A stretch of DNA of 5,281 bases, taken from an uncultured Porphyromonadaceae bacterium. Its GTDB lineage: Bacteria > Bacteroidota > Bacteroidia > Bacteroidales > CAMTPD01. A program made the translations under genes and the position numbers. Position 1 is the stretch's first letter. Each line of letters starts with the position of its first letter. Location: positions 1 to 5,281 of the forward strand of contig CAMTPD010000158.1 of NCBI GenBank assembly GCA_947074265.1, given 5' to 3'. Shown here one piece after another: positions 1-5,039 of this stretch. The notes under the pieces were generated by a model. It saw only the letters and a list, made by a program, of their open reading frames with translations, had not been told where the DNA came from and ran no database searches.

Positions 1-2
1 AA

Positions 3-419
3 AAACGCACCCTACTACTTCTCATAAGTATTTTGTGGCTTATCGCGGGGATAAACATCTTCAAGATCGGTATTACGTTATTGGTAAACGAATACGATCA
101 TTTGGCATTAAAAATACTAGGCTCACTTATTATTTTTGGTTTATTCTTACGCTTCGTGTTTTTGCGCACGTTTCGCAAGCATGCTAAGCGCATCGAAAAC
201 ATTCCGGGGCATCGCCATTATCCGTACGAAGTACTCGATATCAAAGGCTTTCTTGTCATGTTGTTTATGATCTTGCTTGGTATTTGTGGTCGTACGTTTC
301 ACTGGTTTTCAGAAGCATTTATCGAAGTATTCTATCCCGGACTAGCTTCGGCGCTTATCGTAGGTGGATGTTTGTTTTTGATCAGAGCCCTTCGCACCAA
401 AACGATTTCGGAAGAATAA
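3..419 (+). CDS. Conserved four-helix membrane protein of unknown function (5' partial)
   Basis: The frame is open to the left edge. Residues K-R-T-L-L-L-L-I-S-I-L precede the TTG at 33, so that TTG is probably not the start and the true ATG lies just outside the window. About 138 residues are visible. Four hydrophobic stretches alternate with charged loops: roughly window residues 3-22, 37-56, 77-95 and 109-128. A basic loop follows helix 2 (RTFRKHAKRIE), a short HYPYE segment precedes helix 3, and RTFHW plus a FYPGL turn sit between helices 3 and 4. This layout resembles a conserved hypothetical membrane family that I recall from Bacteroidetes and Firmicutes; that is memory, not a search. 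No catalytic motif is visible, so I assign no function. It ends in TAA, with a strong terminator about 200 bp downstream. The reading frame is secure; the family link is moderate. Confidence 0.8.
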   Translation, partial: KRTLLLLISILWLIAGINIFKIGITLLVNEYDHLALKILGSLIIFGLFLRFVFLRTFRKHAKRIENIPGHRHYPYEVLDIKGFLVMLFMILLGICGRTFHWFSEAFIEVFYPGLASALIVGGCLFLIRALRTKTISEE

Positions 420-616
420 ATACATTATCCCCTTTGAAAGAGGAAAGACAACGCCCTTTTCGGGATGCTATTTTTAGCTTTTCAAGGCAATTTTGCATCC
501 TAGATTGTCTGATTTGGCTTATTTTTCACATTCAGAAAACCAGGTTTTTAGCGCATTCAAATGGGTTTTTACTCAAAAACCATGCTTGGTTTATCCAAAA
601 AGCATGCATACTTTCC
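420..616. other. AT-rich gene-free stretch with overlapping hairpins
   Basis: No convincing gene is seen here. GC is about one third, below the neighbouring genes. The stretch has a direct repeat GGTTTTTA (543-550 and 564-571) and several competing stem-loops. GGTTTTT (564-570) can pair with AAAAACC (575-581) around a 4-nt loop. AAACCA (577-582) can instead pair with TGGTTT (587-592). CATGC plus TTGG (581-589) can pair with CCAA and GCATG (595-606). These share bases and cannot all form at once. It may be a structured 3' untranslated region of the membrane-protein gene or part of a small RNA ending at the terminator at 617-662. The pairing is seen directly; the role is inference. Confidence 0.45.
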
Positions 617-663
617 AAAAAAAGGAAGTTTACTTCGCAAAAGAAGCAAACTTCCTTTTTTTT
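617..663. terminator. Strong bidirectional intrinsic terminator
   Basis: A perfect 15-bp stem (617-631 with 648-662) consists of seven A-T pairs followed by GGAAGTTT/AAACTTCC. It continues after one A-C mismatch into a 4-bp CTTC/GAAG stem closing a 6-nt GCAAAA loop. A run of eight T follows on the plus strand, and the seven A at the left give a U-tract on the minus strand, so it can stop transcription from both sides. It would end the plus-strand membrane-protein transcript, and any minus-strand transcript coming from the 841-1062 side. Confidence 0.85.
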
Positions 664-682
664 ATGACCAAATTACGTTTTC

Positions 683-777
683 GTGAATACTGTTTTTAGT
701 CACCGTGAAAAGTATTTTCATTCTCTACGAAGAGTGAATTCAGTTATAACGAAGAGTGAAAACAGTCTTCGAGGAGA
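683..777. repeat. Degenerate tandem repeat, GTGAA-type units of about 22 bp
   Basis: Four units begin with GTGAA at 683, 705, 734 and 756, with spacings of 22, 29 and 22 bp. The last two share the 18-bp core ACGAAGAGTGA(A)nnCAGT (727-744 and 749-766), differing at only two positions. Units tend to continue as CAGT or CTGT followed by an AT-rich part and CGAAGA or CGAGGAGA. ACTGTTTT (689-696) and AAAACAGT (759-766) also form an inverted pair. No gene overlaps the repeat. Function is unknown: it could be a binding-site array, part of a dispersed intergenic element, or a decayed minisatellite. Confidence 0.6.
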
Positions 778-840
778 ATAAATGCACGCTTCACTATAAC
801 TTTTTGCAATTTGTGCGATAACGCTGCCGCGTCAATGTGC

Positions 841-1062
841 TCAGAAGCTTTTGTCTTGCTGCATGTACAGGTTGGTATGCACAGAACGCACGCAGCGGGA
901 GTTTAGTAAATACATCTTGTCATCGCATTCCACGTACGGCAAACATTCTGCTGCCTTTTTTGTAACTCGTTGTAACGACGTTCCCATTGGTGTAAGCATA
1001 AAGCAATGATTGCCGGCATTCTGTAAGCTGCGTTTGTGCTGGTTATTTACGTCATCCAGCAA
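841..1062 (-). CDS. Doubtful small ORF, 73 codons, Cys-containing, unknown
   Basis: An open frame on the minus strand runs from a TTG at 1062, inside the U-tract of the upstream terminator, to a TGA at 841-843. In-frame ATG alternatives are at 999 and 987. The product is hydrophilic and basic, with four cysteines (residues 20, 40, 46 and 57) and no membrane segment or motif that I recognise. For: codon use looks ordinary, local GC (about 45%) exceeds that of 420-780 (about 34%), and the frame lies between two terminators as an independent unit would. Against: no ribosome-binding site, no TAnnTTTG box just upstream, an awkward start, and a length that can arise by chance. It could equally be a remnant or part of a dispersed repeat. 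Confidence 0.3.
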   Translation of the reverse strand: MLDDVNNQHKRSLQNAGNHCFMLTPMGTSLQRVTKKAAECLPYVECDDKMYLLNSRCVRSVHTNLYMQQDKSF

Positions 1063-1097
1063 AAAAATAGCCCAAAACGGTTTGTTTCGGGCTATTT
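1061..1097 (-). terminator. Intrinsic terminator of the GH20 gene
   Basis: Read on the minus strand, GGGCTATTT and its partner AAATAGCCC (1089-1097 with 1065-1073) form a 9-bp stem. It extends past an A-C mismatch into a 4-bp AAAC/GTTT stem with a 5-nt loop. The stem is followed by seven U (complement of 1067-1061). It lies about 80 bp past the stop codon of the hexosaminidase gene and is the obvious end of that transcript. On the plus strand no T-run follows, so it should act mainly in one direction. Confidence 0.85.
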
Positions 1098-1141
1098 CGT
1101 TGAAAAAACGACTTCTTACGTTTATTTCTATTATTTACAAT

Positions 1142-1170
1142 AAGTAAGCAGCAATGAGCTGCTGCTACTT
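1142..1170 (-). other. Stem-loop in the GH20 3' untranslated region
   Basis: AAGTA plus AGCAGC (1142-1152) pairs with GCTGCT and TACTT (1158-1170), with a 2-nt GC bulge (1164-1165) and a 5-nt loop. It sits 9 bp past the GH20 stop codon, upstream of the intrinsic terminator. No U-run follows on the minus strand, so it is unlikely to be the terminator. It may protect the 3' end of the mRNA. The pairing is visible; the role is inference. Confidence 0.45.
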
Positions 1171-1178
1171 TTGATAAT

Positions 1179-3131
1179 TTACTTAATAATGATCTCTTTG
1201 ATGATTGGCCAACAAGTATGCTGTCCGGTGATCTGTATCTTCACAGCTTTGATTGCGCTACCATCAAGTTTCGCTTTCGCTTCTCCAAGATCGTTAAATA
1301 CACCTACCTTCTCGTAAGTTGTCCCGTCTTTCGAAACCAAAAGATCCGCCATTGTGATGTAGTCTTTCGAGTCGCCGGTAATTACTTCAATCTCTTTTGC
1401 ATTTACAGGCTCGCCTAGCAAGATCGTAAAGTAATGATCTTTGCCAACCGATGTTCCGCCCCAGTAGAATGAGTTTGTGCGACCGTCGAAAGCATACTCC
1501 GGATGATACGGAAAGTTTTGTGGAATGTTTGTTTCGATGTGTGCGTGACGAACCAATGCCGGTTTTTCGTCTGTTGGAGCAAACTCTGTCTCGTTTAGTG
1601 CATCGTCTTCGTAGTAGTTGATACCCAACGAAGCCATAATCGGATAGTATGCATTGATACGCTCGTAAAACGACTCCCAGTTCTTCTTGCCCGGCTCTGT
1701 CCACATTACTTCTGCCAAAGCCGTGATACGTGGATAAAGCATCCACTCTAACCTATCTTGTGTTGCTACGCGCTCTGTCCACAAACATGCTTGTACCCCT
1801 TTTACAAGATCGTGCTTGTCTGCCGTAATCGTAGAGTCGATTGGCTCCCATTCGTAGATCTTGCGTGTAGAATTGCCTGCATATCCCCAGTCGTAATAGC
1901 AGCCGTGTTGAGGAGTCATAATGATAGGAATGTTGCGAGATAGTGCATGTTTTTGTTGCTCTACGCCGTCGTTGCGCCATACCATCACCACATCTTCGGG
2001 AGTAGCAACGCCGCGCTCGTCGATTTCGTCCCATCCGATCATTGTTTTACCGTATTTGCGCGTGAGATCCGATACTTGTTTTGTAAAGTAATCTTGTATT
2101 TGTCCCGGCTTGGTAAAACCTTGTTTTTTGTATAAAGACATACATTTAGGACACGACTCCCAGTATGTTGTAGGAACTTCGTCGCCACCCATGTGGATGT
2201 ATTGTGAAGGGAAAATATCTACCAATTCCTTGATAACGTCTTCTACGAAAGCAATCGATTGCGGATTTCCTACGCAGATCATGTTCTCATTGCCGCGACG
2301 ACGTTGGTTCAATGGCATTTCCTCCGGATAGGCTTCAAACGTACCGCCGTTGCACGACAGGTTTGGCATCGCAGCGAGAAGTGCCGTGTTGTGCCCCGGC
2401 ATATCTACTTCCGGAATCACTTCGATGTTGCGAAGCGCCGCATAACGCACTACTTCTTTTAGATCTTCTTTCGTATAGTATTTGCCCGAAAGCTCAGGAA
2501 AGTTTGCATAGAATGTACCTTTCTCGGTCAGTTCCGGATACTTCTCCATGTACAAACGCCAAGCATTGTTGTCTGTCAAGTGCAAGTGCAGTTTGTTTAG
2601 CTTGAAGTAACTCATCTGATCAATGCTTTCTTTTAGTTCGTCTACCGTCCAGAAGTGGCGGCTACAGTCAAGCATCAATCCGCGATACTGGAAACGAGGC
2701 GAATCGCTGATAGCTACGTTGGGTAGCATTCCGTTACCGGCAGTGGCAATTAATTGTTGCAGTGTTTTGATCGCATTAAAGGCACCGGAATAGTCGGCAC
2801 ACTCGATGTTTATCTTGCCGTTGTTGATGTTTAATGTGTATGCATTGGGCGCAAGCGACTTGTTTTCGGTAAAGTTAATTACCGCGTTGGCGTTGTCGAT
2901 TGCGAGATGTTGTAATCCGCCGTTACGAATGATGGATAATGCCGAATCGGGCATTGCAAAGATGGAAGAAGGCAGATTCACTGTCGCAATCTTTGCTATA
3001 GGAAGAGAGCCGTTGAGGATCTCTACATTGTTGGGTTGAGGAATCAGAGATACGTGGTCGGTTATTTTGCTTTCGCACGAAGAGAATAGCAATAACGCGC
3101 CAAGTGTTTGGGATAATAATTTCGGACTCAT
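1179..3131 (-). CDS. GH20 beta-N-acetylhexosaminidase lipoprotein
   Basis: The 650-residue protein should remove terminal beta-linked GlcNAc or GalNAc from glycans by the substrate-assisted mechanism of family GH20. Residues 1-19 form a lipoprotein signal ending in FSSC, so C19 would be lipidated. Residues about 25-143 match the GH20b N-terminal domain. The (beta/alpha)8 catalytic domain spans about 146-480, with substrate-binding R150 in the YRGLMLD segment, the EVIPEVDMPGH motif (237-247), and HMGGDE (313-318), whose D317-E318 is the catalytic pair. Tryptophans likely to line the active site include W367, W415 and W451. Residues about 525-650 look like an F5/8C (CBM32-like) domain. The stretch after C19 (E-S-K) lacks the dense acidic lipoprotein export signal of some Bacteroidetes, so surface or periplasmic location is open. 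The gene is complete and seems monocistronic, with a promoter box at 3210-3217 and a terminator at 1061-1097. No SusC/SusD partner is in the window. Confidence 0.97.
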   Translation of the reverse strand: MSPKLLSQTLGALLLFSSCESKITDHVSLIPQPNNVEILNGSLPIAKIATVNLPSSIFAMPDSALSIIRNGGLQHLAIDNANAVINFTENKSLAPNAYTLNINNGKINIECADYSGAFNAIKTLQQLIATAGNGMLPNVAISDSPRFQYRGLMLDCSRHFWTVDELKESIDQMSYFKLNKLHLHLTDNNAWRLYMEKYPELTEKGTFYANFPELSGKYYTKEDLKEVVRYAALRNIEVIPEVDMPGHNTALLAAMPNLSCNGGTFEAYPEEMPLNQRRRGNENMICVGNPQSIAFVEDVIKELVDIFPSQYIHMGGDEVPTTYWESCPKCMSLYKKQGFTKPGQIQDYFTKQVSDLTRKYGKTMIGWDEIDERGVATPEDVVMVWRNDGVEQQKHALSRNIPIIMTPQHGCYYDWGYAGNSTRKIYEWEPIDSTITADKHDLVKGVQACLWTERVATQDRLEWMLYPRITALAEVMWTEPGKKNWESFYERINAYYPIMASLGINYYEDDALNETEFAPTDEKPALVRHAHIETNIPQNFPYHPEYAFDGRTNSFYWGGTSVGKDHYFTILLGEPVNAKEIEVITGDSKDYITMADLLVSKDGTTYEKVGVFNDLGEAKAKLDGSAIKAVKIQITGQHTCWPIIKEIIIK

Positions 3132-3209
3132 GTCTCTTAGTTTATATTTTACGGTTATACCAATTATCAGTTTTCGGTGGCTTTTAAATAATATAAATTA
3201 AGATCATTG

Positions 3210-3217
3210 CAAAGATA
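3210..3217 (-). promoter_or_regulatory. Bacteroidetes -7 box for the GH20 gene
   Basis: The minus strand reads TATCTTTG, an exact match to the Bacteroidetes consensus TAnnTTTG. Transcription would start near 3203 and give an AT-rich leader of about 70 nt before the ATG at 3131. I see no clear TTTG-type -33 element at the usual spacing of about 19 bp, so the call rests on the -7 box and its position. Confidence 0.5.
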
Positions 3218-3248
3218 ATAAATAGTTGTAATGAAGCCTGTTCTTACA

Positions 3249-3266
3249 ATATGCTGCAAAGCATGT
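3249..3266. other. Short inverted repeat with GCAA tetraloop in the divergent promoter region
   Basis: ATGCT (3251-3255) pairs with AGCAT (3260-3264) around GCAA, a GNRA-type tetraloop. The stem extends by one wobble and one A-T pair to 3249-3266. It lies about 30 bp upstream of the GH20 -7 box and about 57 bp before the start of the TusA-DsrE gene. It could be an operator for either gene or a structure in the leader of the plus-strand transcript. It is short enough to be chance. Confidence 0.3.
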
Positions 3267-3322
3267 ATGGAACAGTGATAAACTATCTGAATTTTATATT
3301 GTTTTTATTAGAAAACGCGATT

Positions 3323-4087
3323 ATGATACGGTTAGAAGATATTAAAGACAATTCGTCCTCTTCGGAAATGCAAGAGATAGACGCACGCGGATCGCAATGT
3401 CCCGGTCCTATAATGAGCCTGATGGATACTTTCAAAGGCCTGGAGATGGGAAAACAGGTAAAGCTGATCGGTACCGATCCGGGGCTACTTTCTGATTTGC
3501 CTTCGTGGGCAAACATCACAGGCAACAAGCTGATTTCGATAGAGATGAAAGAGGGTTTGATCACCGCTGTGCTCGAAAAACATACCGAGAATGGGCACAA
3601 TCCGCTGCCCGACCGAGAAGATCGATTGACAATAGTGCTTTTTAGCGACGATTTTGATAAGAGTGTGGCGGCTTTCAATATTGCATTGGGGGCACTTGCC
3701 GTAGGGATGAAAGTAGAGATTTTCTTTACATTCTGGGGACTTAGTCTGCTACGCCGCAAGCCCGATCATGCTATCCATAAAGATCTGGAAGGTAAGCTTA
3801 TGGAAGAGATGTTGCCTAAAAGCGATAAGGATCTGCCGTTGTCGAAAGATAATATGATGGGCATCGGGGCCAAACTTCTTCAAAAGATTATGAAGGATAA
3901 GCACATTCCTCCACTCGACTTTATGGTGCACTTGGCCAAATACGATGGAGTTAAGTTTATTGCTTGCCAGATGTCGATGGAAGTGATGGAGATTTCGAAA
4001 GACGAACTTCTCGAGGGTGTTGAAGTGGCTGGTGTGGCAACTATGCTTGAGAATGCACGTAAATCGACTACTTCTTATTTTATTTAG
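3323..4087 (+). CDS. TusA-DsrE/F-like fusion protein, probable sulfur carrier
   Basis: The 254-residue cytoplasmic protein joins two sulfur-relay domains. Residues about 15-86 are TusA-like, with the signature D20-A-R-G-S-Q-C26-P-G-P; C26 is the residue that carries a persulfide in this family. Residues about 100-254 are DsrE/F-like (the DsrE-related group of COG2210), starting with the strand RLTIVLFSDD (101-110) and ending with the conserved IACQMSMEVM segment, where C215 is the likely active cysteine. C26 and C215 are the only cysteines in the protein. I chose the ATG at 3323 because the TusA fold begins soon after it and an A-rich stretch precedes it. An in-frame ATG at 3251 would add 24 hydrophobic residues and falls in a hairpin. 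A loose TATATTG at 3295-3301 may be the -7 box. A thioredoxin-like gene follows after 24 bp, suggesting an operon. The donor and acceptor of sulfur are unknown. Confidence 0.9.
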   Translation: MIRLEDIKDNSSSSEMQEIDARGSQCPGPIMSLMDTFKGLEMGKQVKLIGTDPGLLSDLPSWANITGNKLISIEMKEGLITAVLEKHTENGHNPLPDREDRLTIVLFSDDFDKSVAAFNIALGALAVGMKVEIFFTFWGLSLLRRKPDHAIHKDLEGKLMEEMLPKSDKDLPLSKDNMMGIGAKLLQKIMKDKHIPPLDFMVHLAKYDGVKFIACQMSMEVMEISKDELLEGVEVAGVATMLENARKSTTSYFI

Positions 4088-4111
4088 TAATCATTTTAAT
4101 ACATAAGATAT

Positions 4112-4456
4112 ATGGTACAAGAATTGAATTCAGACTCGTTCAAAGAACAATTGTTTGATTATACGTTGGGAGACGATGCTACGCTTAAGTTAAAGAAGAA
4201 CGGGATATTGGAGTTTTATGTGCCTTGGTGTCCTCATTGCCAAGCTATGATGCCTCGTTACGAAAAGATTAGTCATATGTTTGATTCGGTAAGTTGCTAT
4301 CGAATCAATATGGAGGCTTATCCTGATATTGCCGAATTGTTTGGTGTACAAAGTTTTCCTACGTTTATTTATATTTTCCCGAATGGGGATATGCAAAAGA
4401 GTGTAGGTGAAATGAGTGTGGATGATTTTGCAGACTTGATTAAGTCGACATTCTAA
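4112..4456 (+). CDS. Thioredoxin-like protein with CPHC active site
   Basis: The 114-residue protein has the thioredoxin fold: a strand ILEFYVPW leading to W39-C40-P-H-C43, and the cis-proline segment SFPTF with P83. There is no signal peptide or membrane segment, so it should act in the cytoplasm as a thiol-disulfide oxidoreductase. Two departures from classical thioredoxin are visible. The dipeptide between the cysteines is PH instead of GP, as in DsbA-type proteins, which in known proteins gives a more oxidising potential. E34 stands where E. coli thioredoxin has the buried Asp26. A third cysteine, C62, lies outside the active site. The gene starts 24 bp after the TusA-DsrE stop with no promoter box between, so the two are probably co-transcribed. 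Its partner may be the persulfide or disulfide formed on that protein, which is inference. It is not a canonical trxA. Confidence 0.92.
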   Translation: MVQELNSDSFKEQLFDYTLGDDATLKLKKNGILEFYVPWCPHCQAMMPRYEKISHMFDSVSCYRINMEAYPDIAELFGVQSFPTFIYIFPNGDMQKSVGEMSVDDFADLIKSTF

Positions 4457-4463
4457 AATAAAC

Positions 4464-4503
4464 AAAATGCTCGGTAAGTTTAATGTGCTTAGCCGGGCAT
4501 TTT
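4464..4503. terminator. Bidirectional terminator between convergent genes
   Basis: AAAATGC (4464-4470) pairs with GCATTTT (4497-4503). The stem continues through a T-G wobble, CGG/CCG, and TAAG/CTTA past a single bulged G (4492), closing a 9-nt loop. T-rich sequence follows on the plus strand, and GTTTATTTTA follows on the minus strand. It sits in the 58-bp gap between the thioredoxin and diacylglycerol kinase stop codons and would serve both. Confidence 0.85.
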
Positions 4504-4514
4504 GTCTTCTTGTT

Positions 4515-4889
4515 TCAAAACATTGCAATTACGTAAGGAGTGAAAATGAGCAGTCCGATAATGAAGGTCGCAATCGCAACAAATAAGACTCCGCCGGCTG
4601 CTATGTCTTTGATGATTCCTATCTCGCGTACATGCTCTTTGGTAAGATAGTTTGCCGTGTATTCTATTGCCGTGTTGAACGCTTCGGCAGCAAATACACA
4701 CCCAATACACAAGATGCAGACAATCCATTCGATTTTGGTGATGCCAAAAAAGAATCCTCCTGCTACTACAACCAGAGCTGCAAGTGTATGAATCCAAGCA
4801 TTGTGTTCGTGTTTTATAAGTAATTGCATGCCTTTGAATGCATACGAGAAGCTTTTGAATCGTTTCTGTAATGAGAATTTTGTTTCCAT
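4515..4889 (-). CDS. dgkA: Diacylglycerol/undecaprenol kinase family protein
   Basis: The 124-residue integral inner-membrane kinase belongs to the prokaryotic DgkA family, which phosphorylates diacylglycerol or, in many bacteria, undecaprenol, using ATP. Length and layout are typical: an amphipathic basic N-terminus (1-27), three helices (about 31-49, 54-70, 98-117), and the family signature E69-A-F-N72-T-A-I-E76 followed by K94-D95-I-A-A-G. These Glu, Asn, Lys and Asp residues correspond to the conserved catalytic and metal-ATP-binding positions. E28, before helix 1, also fits a conserved acidic position. The ATG at 4889 is preceded by an A-rich leader and a consensus -7 box at 4906-4913. 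The gene stands alone, convergent with the thioredoxin gene and divergent from the LAB-N gene. The KDIAAGG form resembles the Gram-positive undecaprenol kinase type more than E. coli DgkA, so undecaprenol may be the substrate. Confidence 0.95.
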   Translation of the reverse strand: METKFSLQKRFKSFSYAFKGMQLLIKHEHNAWIHTLAALVVVAGGFFFGITKIEWIVCILCIGCVFAAEAFNTAIEYTANYLTKEHVREIGIIKDIAAGGVLFVAIATFIIGLLIFTPYVIAMF

Positions 4890-4905
4890 TATTGAATTAT
4901 TTCTT

Positions 4906-4932
4906 CAAAAATAGATTAATTCGATGAAACAA
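4906..4932 (-). promoter_or_regulatory. Promoter of the diacylglycerol kinase gene
   Basis: The minus strand carries TATTTTTG (4913-4906), an exact match to the Bacteroidetes -7 consensus TAnnTTTG. A TTG (4932-4930) lies 16 bp upstream as a possible -33 element, slightly closer than usual. Transcription would begin near 4900, leaving a leader of about 10 nt before the ATG at 4889. Confidence 0.55.
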
Positions 4933-5008
4933 TAAAATATCTATATTTATAACTCCTAAAAAGAACAGATTTGTGTCTGCGGCAAACTCGTGTAATGCTC
5001 ATGTATTG

Positions 5009-5033
5009 AGCACTTAATCGATCTATAATTTTT
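5009..5033 (+). promoter_or_regulatory. Possible promoter of the LAB-N gene
   Basis: TATAATTTTTT at 5024-5034 contains TAATTTTT (5026-5033), one base off the Bacteroidetes -7 consensus. A TTG at 5006-5008 lies 17 bp upstream of it. If used, transcription would begin close to the ATG at 5040, giving a very short or absent leader. This is weak evidence; the motif lies in an AT-rich gap where it could occur by chance. Confidence 0.22.
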
Positions 5034-5039
5034 TCACGA

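Noticed and set aside
468..479. GCTA-TTTT-TAGC hairpin as the terminator of the first gene
   Set aside because: The stem is only 4 bp and AT-rich. The 15-bp hairpin at 617-662 is a far stronger terminator.
284..667. Plus-strand open frame of 127 codons overlapping the end of the first gene
   Set aside because: It overlaps the well-supported membrane-protein gene in another frame, then runs through low-complexity AT-rich sequence and the terminator hairpin. The product is full of Phe, Ser and Lys runs with no domain, as expected for non-coding DNA.
683..777. CRISPR array
   Set aside because: Units are only about 22 bp in total with degenerate cores and no unique spacers of 30-40 bp, and there are no cas genes in the window.
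1003..1018. Overlapping palindromes GCAATGATTGC and TGCCGGCA as a possible operator or attachment site
   Set aside because: They are short, lie inside the doubtful 841-1062 frame, and have no flanking direct repeats or integrase gene. Chance is an adequate explanation.
1387..2034. Minus-strand open frames of 119 and 93 codons inside the GH20 gene
   Set aside because: They lie wholly in other frames of a clear GH20 coding sequence and give Arg/Cys-rich products without domains, which is typical of shadow frames.
3283..3759. Minus-strand open frame of 158 codons opposite the TusA-DsrE gene
   Set aside because: It is antisense to a strongly supported two-domain protein, is Ser/Ile-rich and has no recognisable motif.
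4489..4797. Minus-strand open frame of 102 codons overlapping the lipid kinase
   Set aside because: It overlaps the kinase, whose signature motifs are intact in the accepted frame. Its Cys/Arg/His-rich product looks like an out-of-frame translation.
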